From the NCBI GenBank assembly GCA_019787685.1, contig JAHNUO010000011.1, positions 806,001-870,000 of the forward strand: a stretch of 64,000 nucleotides of DNA. The letters are read 5' to 3'. Shown in pieces: positions 23,533-35,802 of this stretch (position 1 is the stretch's first letter; each line of letters begins with the position of its first letter). The notes beneath the pieces were generated by a model, which saw only the letters and a program-made list of their open reading frames with translations, had not been told where the DNA came from and made no database searches. Origin of the DNA: Chiua virens (Eukaryota > Basidiomycota > Agaricomycetes > Boletales > Boletaceae). Both the position numbers and the translations under genes were made by a program.

Positions 23533-26500
23533 TTCCTCGGTAGCCTGTAAGTTGCTGTAATTCTTGTCATGACAATCCCCTGAGGACTCTGCCGTAGCTG
23601 CTGAAGTGTATGAAACACTCTGAAACAACCTCGTTTGTTTCATCGCCACAATTATCACGGTCCTTACTCCCTCACTCGTCCGCTCCTTTGTGCTCGTCTC
23701 CCACCCCAGTTTTCGCTCCTTCATCTCCGTCTCGCATCAATTCTTGTTGTGGAATTACGTGTACACATTTAATCCCTCTTCGTGGGTGTCGTTCGCATTT
23801 CCTCACCTCACTGCGGAACCTTTGGTGGCATTGGATCATTGAACCCAAATGATTATTTTGTATATATTGTGCACACTCATGCTCTTGGTTTTCATTTCAT
23901 TCCTTACAGGGGACTTTGATCGTAGGAGGGGTTCCCTGTCGACTCCACACAGAAGCAAAAAATTAACCAAATACTCACTCAATCCACTTGTCTTCAATAG
24001 TCTCTTCATTTCATCCGATCTACACTCGTCTTGCATTTCATATCGTTTCTCTTTCGCATGCATCTCATATCATCTCGTAGATATCTCTCAGTACTAACTT
24101 ATTTAGTGACATCATCTGTAGACTTTTGGGGGAAGGAAAAAAGAATTCAATCAAAGACGCATCTTTTCATATCTCCTCGTAGCAGTGCAACGGGGCAAGT
24201 GAGACGAGATTGCGACATCCTCGAGAAAAGGCGAGAGCATCGCTTTGGCGGCAACCCCCGTTGATGGATTCCCATAGATGACGTGACGCTCGCTCGTACA
24301 TGTGGACGCAGCATCTGGTGTCGCGGTCGAGACGGAAGATAAATCTGCCCAAAAAAGGCCCGCCGACACACGCTTAAAAAAAAAAATCGGGGTTGTCCGA
24401 GGCCCGACGACGCATGCGTTCTCCTCGGGAAGCGATCATCGCACTCGTTGATCGCCCCTGAACGAACACGCACGCAAACTGCAATCATGGGATCAACAAG
24501 CTAGCTATTTCGGATGCGGAGAAGGAACCGAAGAGCGTTCGGAATCGGATGTTGATCGATCCTGACAAGGACGACGATAAGACGGCCTCGAACTCGGATG
24601 TGGCAGAGGCGGGATGGGAGTACGTGCAAGCGCGCAGCGCGCATCGACTCGCCATCGCGAAGCGGAAGCCCGGTTGTCATCGAGCTCGGCGAGGACACGG
24701 TGGGGAAGATATGGATATGGATGCCATCATATCACGATCGATCAAAGCGTGATCATCAGGAATCAGATATCGACGTCAGGGCGGCAATGACGAATGACGT
24801 TCGATGATGGACTGGCACATCATCCTCATCTTGATCTGGGGCTCTTTCAGAGATCATGATGGCGACCCAACGACGTCGCAATCTGCCCCACAATGGGTGA
24901 TGTGTTACGATCCGTAATGAAATCGTGTGTGGGGACCGGCGGACGACAATGAACGGCATCAATTGATGCAAAAAGGACAAGTTTGGTGGCGCAGATAGCA
25001 CTCCGTGTGCATAAAGTAAACGGAAAACATGTCATTGGGACTCACACCCTCATGTACGGCGATTCCTTGTGGCGTACACAGCGTTTTACCATCAACCCCG
25101 TACATCGATCCGAAAATGAGCCGTCGTGATCATCCTAACGGAGACACCTGGCGGACGACCGGCATCAATTCATGCGAAAAAAAGTACAGGTCACCTGGAT
25201 ACTAGTAACTGGACTTGGCGAAAATGACGCGAGGTGTGTCAACGGGTCAACGGAGCGGATAACTTCAAATTGGACAAATTCTTGGTTGGGTCAGGTACGC
25301 ACTCGGGTCCATGCCAAAATGTGTGTCGTGCGCGGCATCCCCCGTCCCTGAGTCTTTCCCTCAGAAGGGTAAGAACGTTAATTTTGAGTGAAAAACCGGA
25401 TTTCAGAGTGTGGTCCACCCGCATGGCATGTATGTCGCCTCTTCAGTCTAGGACTGGCGCTACGCCCGAAGCTAGAAGCGTGACTGTGCACCATTGACGC
25501 CCATCCATATTTGAACTAGAAACACGTACGATCCGAACTCGAACCCTTGGAAGTTTGCCTATCTTCGAATCGTTGATGCACTTGATCAGCCCAAGATCTG
25601 CAACAAGATCCGTGCAGCCAATGAAAGCGTACCGTTCAGCGAAACGTCCTCGCCCATCACGTATGTTGGTGGCGCGTTCAAGTGGCGGGATACCTGGATA
25701 TCAAGACATGAACGTCAACGGGATGGCCCGGGCCCGGACTGGTCAAGATCATGTTCGTTCTAACCCCTTTATTGCGTAGCCTTGTGACGATTAGTGTTTG
25801 AGCATGGGCGCACGGTACGAAAACATTGCATGATCGCGTAAGAGATGATATGGGGACCATGTACCCGCTGCGACGCCGACCTAGAAGGCCTATCGGAGGG
25901 ATTAGACTGTGCTACTTTGAAAGGCTGAATGGATCCTATTGAGATTCCAGTTCATTAGGTTACTGGGCGCCTGGTGGTGGCCATTCCAAACACGTAACGT
26001 AGCATTGGACGGCGGCGAACCTGTTGCGCGCAAAGAACGGAAAGTATGATCAGAAGTTAGCGATTGTCGGAGGGAGAGTTGGGGTACCAATGAATGTACT
26101 ATAGGTGCTATGTAAACTGGATTGGGTCGAGTAAAATGCAGAGTAGGTTGGTACCAACTCGAAATACAATGGCCGGCCGTACAACAGATTTCTTATGACC
26201 CTATGTGTCGTAACAAATCTGATTTGGTGCATAGTCCAGCCGTCACGTCAAAATTGACGAGAGGTTGAACGGAATTACTCAACATATTATGAGATGGACA
26301 ACTATAAGCCGCCGAGAGTTCCACTTTTGAGCGCTTTCTGCGGTCGATATTTACCAAATATCGATGCAGTTGAACATCAAATCCAGTGGGACTTGAAATT
26401 CCACCGCCGTATGCATACACGTTCGTGTTAGACATGTAGAAGAATATGAGAATCCTGTCAGACGATTGGTGAGTGTAGAAAACCAAGGCGGCTATGATGC

Positions 26501-26807
26501 CAGTAACGACACGGAAATGAATGACCATATATTCGCTTTAATGAGTAGGACCGACTCTCCACCTAAGGACCAGGGTCTACCTCCCAGGTACCAATATGAA
26601 CGACGCCTCGCCAACGGCATGTCATAGTACTTCCAGCTTCAAATAACACCTAGCTGTATCAGTATATGGTCAGATGCCTTCAGCCAGACGTTTTCATATA
26701 TACACGTACACAGATACTATGCCACTTGTCACCGCAGGCAGGCCCTACATTAGGGAGGAAGCCCATAATCGTTCCTGTACGTTGATTCTGATCCAGAGCT
26801 CGCAGCG

Positions 26808-27035
26808 ATGCCAGCTAACCTTGCTTGGTTGGCACTAGCGGTCACTGCGCTAGTGATCATGACCATGAAGACGCGGCCCGGAGCGCCACCAAGTAAGAAG
26901 CGAAGGCGGAATTTCATAGAATGCGTTCGTAAAACGGATTCACCCGTGCAAAGTAACTTGGTACATTTGTACATGTTTGTCATACTTTTAGGACTACGTT
27001 ACACTAGTACTTACTTCACTGGCAGTTATGATTGA
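26808..27035 (+). CDS. possible small membrane protein, 75 aa
   Basis: ATG at 26808. The product starts with ~20 hydrophobic residues (LAWLALAVTALVIMTM), followed by a basic KKRRR cluster. This is the same layout as the partial gene at the left edge (anchor, then KRRR). A GTAAGA sequence after codon ~28 could be a splice donor, so the real product may differ. No family is recognised. Confidence 0.2.
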   Translation: MPANLAWLALAVTALVIMTMKTRPGAPPSKKRRRNFIECVRKTDSPVQSNLVHLYMFVILLGLRYTSTYFTGSYD

Positions 27036-27389
27036 TCCTTCTCCGATAAGGGTGCGGTACGTATGTGCTATTTTTCAGTTCATATAAGATAGAACATACG
27101 GTACGGCAAATTCCGATTACGCTACAACAAAGTACTTACCGTCGACCCTTCCAGGTACTACTTAGTGAGTAGTCTATTACCGCGAGAACAGACGATAGAT
27201 TTGGCGGAGCGGAGTGCAACAGCCTGAGATAGCAGGCATGCACCGTGCCTACTAGTCGGTCCTTCAATATCGCGCCCCATCATGATTCTAGTGCAAATAA
27301 ACGGCGACCATACTGAAGCCTTGCGTACATCCACAACGTCTATATTGGGCCCCCCGCCGCGCTAATGCGCGAAACAATGAAGTGCAAAA

Positions 27390-27605
27390 ATGACACAGGC
27401 TCAGGTCGCTGCAGTGAGCATCAGGATTACGTCCACTCTAGCAGCATTTGTAGTCATTACTGCGAACTGTATGGCAGCGGTTTCGAGCGTTGTCGACTGT
27501 TGGGACACCGTGGCCACATGCCCAGCAGGCAAAATTAAGTATAGATTAGGCTCGGCATGGAAGACTGATGATGGCGGTTGTGGTGCGTACCCAGAAGGCT
27601 ACTAG
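27390..27605 (+). CDS. possible small secreted or membrane protein, 71 aa
   Basis: ATG at 27390, TAG at 27603. A hydrophobic N-terminal stretch (STLAAFVVITANCMAAV) resembles a signal peptide or anchor. A Cys-containing tail follows (four Cys including the one in the hydrophobic stretch). Small cysteine-containing secreted proteins are common in fungi, but this may also be a chance frame. Confidence 0.2.
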   Translation: MTQAQVAAVSIRITSTLAAFVVITANCMAAVSSVVDCWDTVATCPAGKIKYRLGSAWKTDDGGCGAYPEGY

Positions 27606-29862
27606 TCCCGGTGCGTAGTATGGCGTCTAGCGCAGCACGACACATTTTGGGGCCACTGAAATTGTATTCACTCTAGCCATCCTATACCGATAGTGGGTCA
27701 CGGCCGAACAAACTTTATTTTCGCCGCTCGAACCCTGGTCCCTCAATTGATAGGTATTTTCGTCGATGGTCTTTCTCTGAGAAGCAAGTTAGGCACCTGA
27801 GGATTACTAGGTCATTCCGAGTCAATAATCATATAACTTGAACCGCAGTAGGGCCGGAGGGCTAAAAGGGGGTTCCGAAAAACGGATGTGGTCATGGCCG
27901 CACTGAGTATGTTGTTAACGATGATTACGAGGTCTGAAATGCTTCTCGAAATATTGTTCAGTCAAAGGAGAGAAAAGGAATTCACTGTCCAATGGTCGAC
28001 GAGAAATATGAATATTAGAGAACATGAGCAAGTGTCGAGATCACAGTTCCTAGGTTGTAGCACCTCTCGGGGTCAGAACTGCCAGTGTCAAACAACGCCA
28101 GAAGGCAGTATTATCGGAGTCAGTCGTTGAGCTAAAGAGACTTCAGCGATAACCATGAAGAGCATGAGGGGGTTCAACAATTCCCAGACAACGAAGGATT
28201 GTCCACGGACATTGGATGCAAAGGACAGTTTTGCACTTTTCAAGTTGACTGCCACTCGGCGTGGACATCGACTCGGACACATCGGTTGGTATTCTAGGTT
28301 CACACAGCAAGTCAATTTCTCGTCAGTCTCTGACGGACCGACGCTTGCAAAGTCGGGTAGTCAACGCTTCTACGGAATCTGGGTGAGAGTGAGGTGCGAC
28401 TTCAAGTTGGATTACAAGGTGGGGTGAGACGTTTATTTAACTTGATGTTAGAGTTCCTTGAGCGAGAGTAGCGAACGATCGAACCTGGACCCCACAATTG
28501 ATCATGACGCACTGCCCACTTTAGAGACAGACAGACGTCGACTGGGCCGAAACGGTCGCACCTGGGATTGGTCCCACTGGGTTCTTGTGGTTTTGCAGAG
28601 CCAGCTACTGGTAGTCATGAGTTCGTCCGGTTTGCAGGTCCCTACTATGGTGCTATATCACTCAGGTCTATCAGCAAAATTAGGAGGCTGCGAGTCGAAT
28701 GTTGTTGACTGTGTCACGATGATATCAACGAAGCTGGGCAGGGGGACAGGTGTCGGGCCGCAGGCCTTCAAACTTCAGGATGATCCCTCACAAGGCACCG
28801 AATGAGCGGAAATTGGCTGGTACGGACATTACCGTTCATACTACTTCATAAACAATGTTTCCCATGATAAACCTATCGGTGGTCAGGGCCAGATCTCGGA
28901 TCCCAAGTTTGAAAACGGGGTTTCCTTGTGTGGGAGGCGAAGGCGCAGAAGTGGTCACGGGGAAACCCCGTGCATTGAATGAGCGCGCTAATCACGGTGA
29001 TGCTGAACACCAGTATAGTAACTAGTAGTCAGGAATAATGGGTCGTAGTGATTGCATGGGTAATTCATGACTATTTGAAGCGTAATTTTTGTAAATTGTA
29101 GAGGGCACGACTCCGCTCAGGCTGTGCGAGCGCAAATGTCATGGTGCTTCATAGAACAATGGTAATTCGACCTAAAGATTTTGGTTGACGGTTTTAGAAG
29201 CATTGAGTACTTCTTGTGACACTGGCAGAAACGGACCTGGATAGTCGATAAAGTTCCGATGCTGATCAATACTTAGACTGCCTAACGCTACACGGTAATC
29301 CCGCGTGGTGTGGCGGTGTCTTTGACTCACACGAGGCCAGTGGACTGCCATCATGATAGAGGCCAGATACTTCAAACTTGGTGACCACCACGGACACATC
29401 CACTGAGTATAAATGTTCACCATAATTAATGATGGAATTCTATCACTTCTCACGAATGCAGAACACCAACTGCCGTAAATCAAGCAGCTTGACATGCGCG
29501 GTCAGTATCAGAAAGTTCTACGGACATTTTGACTCACCTAGTGTCACTGGATTCCGCAATCACCGAGCCTTTGTTAGTCCTCGCATCTCGGTTCCACTTC
29601 AATAAGTGCTGATCGTTAATTCCGTTCAAGCCCACGATGCTCGTCCTTCCTCCGACTCCGAGTCAGCACCTGACACACCTAGCATTAGAACTGCAGAGCA
29701 TTTCGACGAACCTGAGATGGAAATCGCCAATCGACCGCTGAGAGCTTGCCCAAACCGCGATGTGTATTTTGACTCCTTCAGGTTTCAAAGCTTCTAGGCT
29801 TTAACTTGAAGTTTGAATTTGAGGCCGGTCGGCCACAAGCGTAAAACTCTCTGTCATGGGAG

Positions 29863-30108
29863 TGTAGCGACGCGGCTGTCGCGATGTGGCAGTGCCTAGC
29901 ACACGGTCACGCGTGTCACATCAGTCAGCTAGGGCAAGGGTTAGTAAAGACCATGCGGTCGTTTCGGTCGGCCAGATTGGGATACCTAGTGCTAGGAAGA
30001 TATAAAAGAGCTAGGCTCGTCGCTCATGTACCCGAGGAGTGTTTAGAACACAGAGAGAGTTTTAACCTGTGATTTCCTAAGTACCCTCTTCGTGTGACAA
30101 CCGTCACA
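29863..30108 (+). repeat. probable 5' LTR of element 1
   Basis: The sequence begins TGTAGCGACG and ends CCGTCACA (TG...CA). It has a TATA-like GATATAAAAGAG near 29999-30010 and sits directly upstream of the gag gene. No matching 3' copy is in the window, so the right boundary is uncertain. A standard tRNA primer-binding site is not obvious. Confidence 0.4.
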
Positions 30109-30260
30109 TCTTTTTTCACACAACTTCGCTCTCTTCTCTTACTCTTTACCAAAAACCTCGTCGATCCCCCGGTCTTATCGGTTTGGCCCACCGTGAAATC
30201 CGACATCGACAAGGACCCGACTCGATAAACAGAATCATTCAAAAAGAAAAAACCGCATCG

Positions 30261-32756
30261 ATGCACCGTTACCATCTTCGTAGCATCACCTCCGCCTCTG
30301 GAGGGGATGCCCTCATCACTCCAAGGAGAAGAGCCATGAGTGAGTCGTCTCTAGCTCGTCATTCCCCTGATCGCTTGGCGATGGGCGTACCGCCATTAGC
30401 CGCGCCGCGATCTAATCGCGATGCCGCGCCGGCGAGACCGCAGACGCTATCAGCGCGCGGGACCAGTTCGAGCTCAGGCTCCGAGGAACCACACTCTCCA
30501 CCCGCCGAAAGGCGATTAATTTCTACTGTATCACTTCCAGGGCAATATACGCCCACTACTCCAGAGGCTGAAGGCCAGGAGAACCAACCAGAATGGACCG
30601 TCGTTCAGCGAAGGCAGCAGCCTCGCAGAGCGTCGGGAGCCAGCTTCGACCGTCGTAGCTCGGCATTAAGCCAGCCATCGGGCAATCGAAAAGCCCCACG
30701 TCACCGAAAAGAGGGACACTCTGCACCTAGTAGGAAGCAGGATGACAGGCGTAACAGGCGTAAGCATACGCGCGTATCAGCTGATTTAAATACTTTTGAA
30801 CAACAAAACTTTGACCAAACTTTGGGTGAGGCCGAGAGGAGCCTCTCTGTCAGCGACAGGAATCGGATCCAGACCCGTATGCATAGGGTTACCGTGCACC
30901 CGAACACTGAAACCACTGAATCGTCTCAGGACGAAGGCCGGCTGTCGGCGAAAGGAAAAAGCATTGACCCCTCGAACTGGGGGGGAATTCACCTTAGCGA
31001 TGGCGATGGCGATCTTGAGATGCAGCGCGAGGCGCTTACTCAGTGGAATAAACAGCATTCGTCAAATAAAGAGAATGTTCCGCCTGTGGGCAGTAGCAAG
31101 CTGCCCGACCCTTCAGGCAAAAGGGCTCGCCGAAAGCCTCTCGTTACGATCAAGGCACCAGGCGTCCAGCCAGAGTCGGATGAAAGTTCGTCGGATAGCG
31201 ATTCGACCAACTCAAGCATTCCGTCCAAAAAGAGGGCAGCGAGCAGCGACTCGTCTGATAACCAGAGTGACCAGCCAATTAAGGCTGTGATCAGTAAGGC
31301 ACTAAAAGAGAAAGGACGCAAACCGCGTAAATCAGGGACTCGAATTATTGAGCCCTCTCAGCAAATTGCGCCGACCAGTTACCTCGGCAAAGCCCTGGGA
31401 CGAGTGGAACGTCAAGACCAATCGCGTGCTCGGAAAACTCGCGAGGCTAACAAGGGCTCTGGCCCAGACTCGGACTCCAGCTCCTCGAGTTCAGACTCGT
31501 CGGACTCAGATGTCGACAGATCTCTTGATTCAGATGGATCTACCTCTGATTCAGAATCGAGTGCTACTACTAGCAATACTTCAGGCAGCTCAACGAGCAC
31601 CGAACGACCACATCGACATCGCAGATCTCACCACAAGAGACACCATAGGACTCGCAGCCGCAGCCGCAATGGACATAGCCATCGTCAGAAACGTCGACGA
31701 TCCCGTTCAATGTCCCGCAAACGGAAGGGAAAGAAAGGGTCTGGCTATGGGAAGTTGAAACCAATCCCTCCTACGAAGTATGATGGTTCCCCAGACTCGA
31801 GGGCATACCATCGCTTCTTGACTGAGGGAGCCGCCTACCTTGAGGCAGGGCAAGTCGAAGCCAGTAAACAGGTCTTTGTGCTTTCACACTACCTGATGGG
31901 CAAGGCCCATGAATTCTATATTCGAGAAGTGGCCGGAGACCCTTACCGTTGGAAGTTGCATGACTTCTTCCTCGAGCTATTCAATAGCTGTTTCCCAATC
32001 GATTTCCGCACTAAACAGCGGAAGCGTTTGACGAATTGTCAACAAAACGGACGGACCGTACGCGAATATATTGCAGAACTGCATGAACTGTGGAATCTGA
32101 TTGGCGAAATCAGCCCACGTGAAAAGGTGATAAAAACCTGGAGCAGGTTCTCACCTTGGTTGCAATCAGAATTATGGAAGGATAAGCTGAATCCGGAGAA
32201 GTCCACCTTGAGCAATGTAATTGCTGCAGCAGAAGTGCTGGAAATAGCACATTCGGTCAATACCTGGCATGGAGATAAACATACCAAAAAGGGAAAGCCG
32301 CTGCGGCCCAGTACTGGCGATCCAGGAGGAACAGGTTCCCCTCGCCATGTTGATTCACCTCGAGAGAGTGCCCACTCAAGTACGGATCCCTCTGGAGGGG
32401 GGAATGGAGGCAGAAACCGTCCAAAGCCACCTAAAAATGCAAGGAAAGGAGATGCAGCAAAGCCAGGAAAACAACTCACGAAGAAGTACAACCTCACTAA
32501 AGAGGAGCATGACTATGCAGTTGAGCACAAGCTGTGCTTCAAGTGCAAGCAGCCCGGGCACCTTAGCAATGCATGCCCAGAGGGACGCACTGTCTCGGGA
32601 GGAAGTCGACCTACCCCACCAGGACTTAGTACCTACAGTATGCATGTCGATCCAGACGTAGAGCACTTACGAAGACTTGCGGATTCAACCGAATGGATTG
32701 ATGGAATAAACTTGGGTTCATGTGAACTAACTCTTGATGACTTCATCGAGTTCTAG
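30261..32756 (+). CDS. gag: element 1 Gag-like capsid/nucleocapsid protein with CCHC zinc knuckle, 831 aa
   Basis: The ATG at 30261 (MHRYHLRS) starts a frame intact to the TAG at 32754. The N-terminal ~500 residues are disordered and rich in Ser/Asp and Arg/His (an SSSSSDSSDSD tract, then RHRRSHHKRHHRTRSRSR). The retrotransposon capsid-like domain follows (~31760-32250; for example AYHRFLTEGAAYLEAGQ and VREYIAELHELWNLIG). A single zinc knuckle CFKCKQPGHLSNAC (CX2CX4HX4C) is at ~32530-32575. The knuckle binds nucleic acid. The long charged N-terminus is unusual for gypsy Gag. The frame is undamaged although the pol behind it is riddled with stops. The TAG stop is in the same frame as the pol ATG 24 bases later. 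Confidence 0.85.
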   Translation: MHRYHLRSITSASGGDALITPRRRAMSESSLARHSPDRLAMGVPPLAAPRSNRDAAPARPQTLSARGTSSSSGSEEPHSPPAERRLISTVSLPGQYTPTTPEAEGQENQPEWTVVQRRQQPRRASGASFDRRSSALSQPSGNRKAPRHRKEGHSAPSRKQDDRRNRRKHTRVSADLNTFEQQNFDQTLGEAERSLSVSDRNRIQTRMHRVTVHPNTETTESSQDEGRLSAKGKSIDPSNWGGIHLSDGDGDLEMQREALTQWNKQHSSNKENVPPVGSSKLPDPSGKRARRKPLVTIKAPGVQPESDESSSDSDSTNSSIPSKKRAASSDSSDNQSDQPIKAVISKALKEKGRKPRKSGTRIIEPSQQIAPTSYLGKALGRVERQDQSRARKTREANKGSGPDSDSSSSSSDSSDSDVDRSLDSDGSTSDSESSATTSNTSGSSTSTERPHRHRRSHHKRHHRTRSRSRNGHSHRQKRRRSRSMSRKRKGKKGSGYGKLKPIPPTKYDGSPDSRAYHRFLTEGAAYLEAGQVEASKQVFVLSHYLMGKAHEFYIREVAGDPYRWKLHDFFLELFNSCFPIDFRTKQRKRLTNCQQNGRTVREYIAELHELWNLIGEISPREKVIKTWSRFSPWLQSELWKDKLNPEKSTLSNVIAAAEVLEIAHSVNTWHGDKHTKKGKPLRPSTGDPGGTGSPRHVDSPRESAHSSTDPSGGGNGGRNRPKPPKNARKGDAAKPGKQLTKKYNLTKEEHDYAVEHKLCFKCKQPGHLSNACPEGRTVSGGSRPTPPGLSTYSMHVDPDVEHLRRLADSTEWIDGINLGSCELTLDDFIEF

Positions 32757-32983
32757 CCGGATCCGCGATCTAGACAACAAATGGGTGATCCATTAGCCTG
32801 AAGAGTAGAGCATGTCTTGTATGCGAGCACACCTTTCCCTGGTGATAATACTTCTGATCATCTGGTATACAACCGTGAGCGGTTCATTGTCCATCAGATT
32901 GATGAAACCCATCACTTGATCTTCGATCAATATGCTGATAAGCAGTGGGAAGATGGGGCAATCACAGTTGAGACCTACCTAGT

Positions 32984-32995
32984 GCATCAGGAAAC
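32984..32995 (+). repeat. left terminal inverted repeat of the Plavaka-type element
   Basis: 12 bp (GCATCAGGAAAC), reverse complement at 44233-44244. The exact terminus may be up to 3 bp away because the CTA flanks are offset. Confidence 0.55.
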
Positions 32996-33003
32996 TTCAC
33001 AAA

Positions 33004-33165
33004 GTCTATGTAGTCCTATGTAGTCTATATAGTGCTATAGTAGCAGTAGTCTTCTCATCTATACATAGCTACTACATAGTTGGGGGGTTTACTACATAGT
33101 ACTATGTATCACAACATAGACATACATGATTCATCTATGTACTACATAGTTGACAGTTGTAACAG
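33004..33165. repeat. left subterminal CTATGTAGT repeats
   Basis: Many direct and inverted copies of CTATGTAGT/ACTACATAG are packed here. They mirror the copies at 44010-44205. Subterminal repeats of this kind are transposase-binding sites in CMC elements. Confidence 0.6.
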
Positions 33166-35802
33166 CTTGAAAGCACTACATATCACTATGAATGCTACTA
33201 TGACCTACCACAAGACAATAGAATCACCCTCAGGCTTGTATAAAATAATCCAACAAACCCTATAATATTTTCATAACATCTAGTATAGCTATCTAAAGTG
33301 TATCTAAACCCATATTAGCAAAACAGATCCGGGAGGGTGACATGGAATGGCCTGGTGTGGCCATACAACACAGATGCAGGTTTGATGTCAGGGGATGGCT
33401 GGGGGTTGTGAGGGTGATGTACTTACTCGTGTGCATCTTTTCGGGTGTCAGATAGTGCCTGTAGATGCATTGATGATGCTAGTGGGGTCAGGAATGGCAT
33501 CACCTGATCAACAGGAAAACGTACAAAATGGACCTGGCTTTTCTCGCAGCAAAGAAATGGGTGCCGTCTTGGTCCATTGCAAGGCACCACAGGAGTGCTT
33601 AGAGGGTCTGAGTATGAAGGTCTACTGGTGCTGACCTTGTTCGTCGTATCGGAACACTTTTAGAGACCCATTGCGTAAACCAGTGTAGACGGTACCAGTG
33701 TTTTTCGGGTGAACGCAGGTGGGTTGGCTTGGGAGAACTGGCGTGCATCGGAGGCAAACATGACGTATGGACACGACATTGTCATCATCCATGCATTATA
33801 TCGTCGCTGCCATGTCCTCATCCTCATCGTCAGGCGAGGTGGCACAAGGGAGGTGGTGACATGAGGAAGGTGAAGTGGCATGAGGAGGTGAGGTGGAGGG
33901 GTCGTTGTCGTTGTCGTGTCCTTGTTGTTGTTGTCGTCCTCATGGGATCCTTGTCTTCTTCATCGTGGCATCCTCCTCGTCCTCATGGCGTCCTCTTCAT
34001 CTCATCGTTGGGTGAGGTGGAGGTATCGTTGTCGTCGTTGCATCCTCATCGTTGCAATGTTGCGATTGCATCGTCGTTGCCGTCCTCGGGACCTGGTGGC
34101 ACAAGGGTGGGGAATGATGGCGGGTGACATAGTAGGTGGGGTGCGTCCTCCTCATCTCCATGGGATCCTTGTCTTCTTCATCGTGGCGTCCTCCTTCTTG
34201 TGGCGTCCTCTTCATCTCGTCATCAGGTGAGGTGGAGGTATCGTTGTCGTTGTTGCATCCTCGTTGCGACGTTGCGATCGCGTTGTCGTTGCCGTCCTCG
34301 GGACCTGGTGGCATAGTAGGTGGGGTGCGTCCTCCTCATCTCCGTGGCATCCTTCAAGTTGTCTTCCTCCTCGTAGCATCCTCGTCCTCGTCTTGTCCTC
34401 GTCGTTGTCGTCAGGTGAAGTGGCATGAGGATGGTGAGGTGGAGGCATCATCATCACGGTCGCATCGTTGTTATCGACCTCGGGCCTGGTGGCATGATGG
34501 GAGTGGCACAAGGGAGAGGATGGGGGATGACGGCAGGTGGCATAGTAGGTGGGGTTGCCAGTAGGTGCATCCTCATCGTCATCGTGGCGTCCCCGTCCTT
34601 GTTGTCATGGCATCTTTGTCTTCCTCATTGTGGCATCCTCGTTGTCGCAGTCACATCGCCATTGTTATCCTCGGGATATGTGGCACGATGGGAGTGACAC
34701 AAGGGAGGCAGATGGCGATGGCAGGGTAGTAGGCAGGGTTGGGTGAGGTGCGTCATCATCGTGTCGGTCTAGGCGTCGGTCTAGGGTAAGGTGTGGGAGG
34801 TGGCGTGGCGTGGCGTTGTCGTCATGACTATGAATGGAAAGGGAGTTGTGTGGTGGACCAGGTGGCACGAGGTTTGGTGCAAGGGAGAGAGGGGAGTGAA
34901 GTGGTGTAGCAGGCGGAGTTGAGTGAGGTGCGTCGTTGTTGTGGTCGCATTCATAGGGTGACGTGTAGGATGCGGAGTGAGGTTGCATCATTGTTGTCGT
35001 GACTATGAAGGGAAAGGGCATGTGGTGGACCAGGTGGCACAAGGGTTGGCACAAGAGGGATGGTGGAAGTGAGGTGGTGTAGCAGGTGGAGTTGGGTGAG
35101 GTCCATTGTCATCATCGTTGCGTTGTCGTCATCGCATCGTCGTCGCATTGTCATCATTGCCACGAAGGGAGAGGGAGGAGTGTGTGGCATGAAGGAGAGG
35201 GATACCCACCACATCGCGTCGCGTCGCCGTGTCACCATTTGTCACCACAAAGGGAGAGGGAGGGGTGCATGCCACCAGTGGCACGAAGGAGAGGAGATCT
35301 GGACCGAGTGGTGCAACCATGTCGCGATTGCGAAAATAAAAATCCATGATTGTAGTTGTGCTCGAGTCTTCACTTCTGCTTGCCCGTTGAGAGCGACCAA
35401 ATTTGACATACAATCCTGTCATGATTCTCATCCCGTCCAGCAAGACGTCGACCGCCCACAGGTACCGTTGGTAAGGTGAGATGTAGGAGGTGGGCTGAAG
35501 ACTGAAGTACTGAAGCTTGAAGTGCCATTGCATCGTCATGTCACCATTCATCAACTCGTGGTGGCGCCGTCAAGTGAAGGGTGAGGCCTTGAGGTCACTG
35601 AGGTGTGGGAGGGGCGAGGTGTGATGGTGAGGGAGCTTGAGACAAATATGACGCGTGGACGCGACACGTTGTCACACCGTTGTCACGTTGTCGCCCTTGG
35701 GTGAGATGCAGCAGGGCAGACATCTCTACATGAAATAAAACAGACCAAGCAGCATACGATTCTCCCAAATCTAAGTACCATTACAAAGTACCAGTGTACT
35801 CT
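33166..35802. repeat. left minisatellite region of the Plavaka-type element
   Basis: From ~33850 to ~35250 the plus strand is G/T-rich and built of degenerate units. The clearest unit is ~210 bp and starts GGTGAGGTGGAGG (near 34012, 34227 and 34437), with internal TCGTTGTCGTCG and CATCCTCATCG stretches. Long frames here encode His/Asp/Thr-rich or Ser/Val-rich low-complexity peptides and are not genes. I see no gene in 33166-33850. Confidence 0.6.

Larger units (their letters stand above)
23533..29862. other. gene-poor interval with only small unsupported ORFs
   Basis: The first ~330 bases are probably the 3' UTR of the preceding gene. Beyond that I find no frame over ~115 codons with recognisable motifs. 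Two adjacent related-looking sequences (around 24950-24990 and 25150-25180, sharing GGCGGACGAC and GGCATCAATT) suggest a small local duplication. An 11-bp perfect inverted repeat (ACGGGGTTTCC at 28915-28925; GGAAACCCCGT at 28961-28971) could form a stem-loop. A possible C-terminal exon lies at 29604-29797. Base composition is unremarkable and codon structure is absent. Confidence 0.4.

Noticed and set aside
27720..28560. Two sequences with B-box-like GGTTCGA(T/G)C (27727 and 28479, minus strand), possibly tRNA-derived SINEs
   Set aside because: They share only ~25 bases, the stems do not pair, and no SINE tail is present.
28915..28971. 11-bp perfect inverted repeat as a terminator or small-RNA hairpin
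   Set aside because: It is isolated, with a 35-base spacer and no adjacent gene or T-tract. It is noted in the intergenic entry only.
33897..35480. Frames encoding His/Asp/Thr- or Ser/Val-rich peptides
   Set aside because: They are translations of the minisatellite units inside the transposon.
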